The position numbers and the translations under genes are program-made. Shown here piece after piece: positions 6,352 to 6,369 of a DNA stretch of 6,369 nucleotides. The DNA is taken from contig JAEZYD010000037.1 in NCBI GenBank assembly GCA_023419375.1, positions 1 to 6,369 on the forward strand, in the 5' to 3' direction. The notes beneath the pieces are model-generated. The model searched no databases, was not told the origin of the DNA, and worked only from the letters and a program-made list of their open reading frames with translations. The stretch is from Pseudomonadota bacterium. GTDB taxonomy: Bacteria > Desulfobacterota > Desulfovibrionia > Desulfovibrionales > Desulfovibrionaceae. The stretch's first letter is position 1; each line of letters starts with the position of its first letter.

Positions 6352-6369
6352 AAGCTCCATCTATATGCA
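6335..6369 (+). CDS. possible start of the next gene, cut by the window end
   Basis: From ATG 6335 the frame stays open to the window end, reading M-T-E-V-T-Q-S-S-I-Y-M. Eleven open codons are weak evidence because chance alone often gives that, and there is no Shine-Dalgarno before the ATG. The segment 'SIYM' shortly after a polar start is reminiscent of cytidine-deaminase-fold enzymes such as RibD, whose N-termini often read '.YM..AL.LA', and ribD is, from memory, a plausible neighbour of pil clusters in some betaproteobacteria. That identification is a guess. A second in-frame ATG is at 6365. Confidence 0.3.
   Translation, partial: MTEVTQSSIYM

Noticed and set aside
6294..6369. Intrinsic terminator for the operon
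   Set aside because: The only strong inverted repeat has a long loop, modest stem and no downstream T-run.

Overview
This window holds most of a type IV pilus (T4P) minor-pilin/adhesin operon. All genes are on the + strand and packed nearly end to end: the 3' end of a fimT/fimU-type (GspH family) gene, then pilV, pilW, pilX, pilY1 and pilE. This is the order fimU-pilV-pilW-pilX-pilY1-(pilY2)-pilE known from Pseudomonas and many beta- and gammaproteobacteria. pilY2 is absent: only 13 bases separate pilY1 from pilE.

The organism is most likely a moderately AT-rich Gram-negative, probably a betaproteobacterium (Burkholderiales, Methylophilaceae or Alcaligenaceae-like) or a gammaproteobacterium. 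This rests on gene order and on the style of the PilY1 and PilE proteins; I cannot name a genus. pilV to pilY1 are AT-rich (about 37-43% G+C in the lines I counted). Most of pilE is visibly richer in G+C (about 52% by hand count).

Layout: bases 2-151 are the end of fimT/fimU; 157-774 pilV; 771-1613 pilW (ATGA overlap with pilV); 1633-2379 pilX; 2393-5854 pilY1, the only gene here with a textbook Shine-Dalgarno; 5868-6293 pilE; 6294-6369 a short downstream stretch with a hairpin and possibly the first codons of another gene. There is no gene-free stretch longer than 300 bases. No RNA gene, mobile element, CRISPR array, promoter or convincing terminator is visible.

How the genes work together (established for the families, inferred here): FimU/FimT, PilV, PilW and PilX are minor prepilins cut by prepilin peptidase PilD. 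They form an initiation complex in the inner membrane that primes pilus polymerisation and ends up at the fibre tip. PilX has no Glu at position +5 and probably sits at the very tip beneath PilY1. PilY1 is a secreted von Willebrand A/beta-propeller protein with calcium-binding loops that serves as tip adhesin and retraction regulator. PilE is a further minor pilin of the ComP-like class.

I found no new system. The points most worth a second look are the second, C-terminal EF-hand-like loop of PilY1, the composition step at pilE, the apparent reliance on translational coupling, and a hairpin downstream of pilE whose loop holds an ATG.
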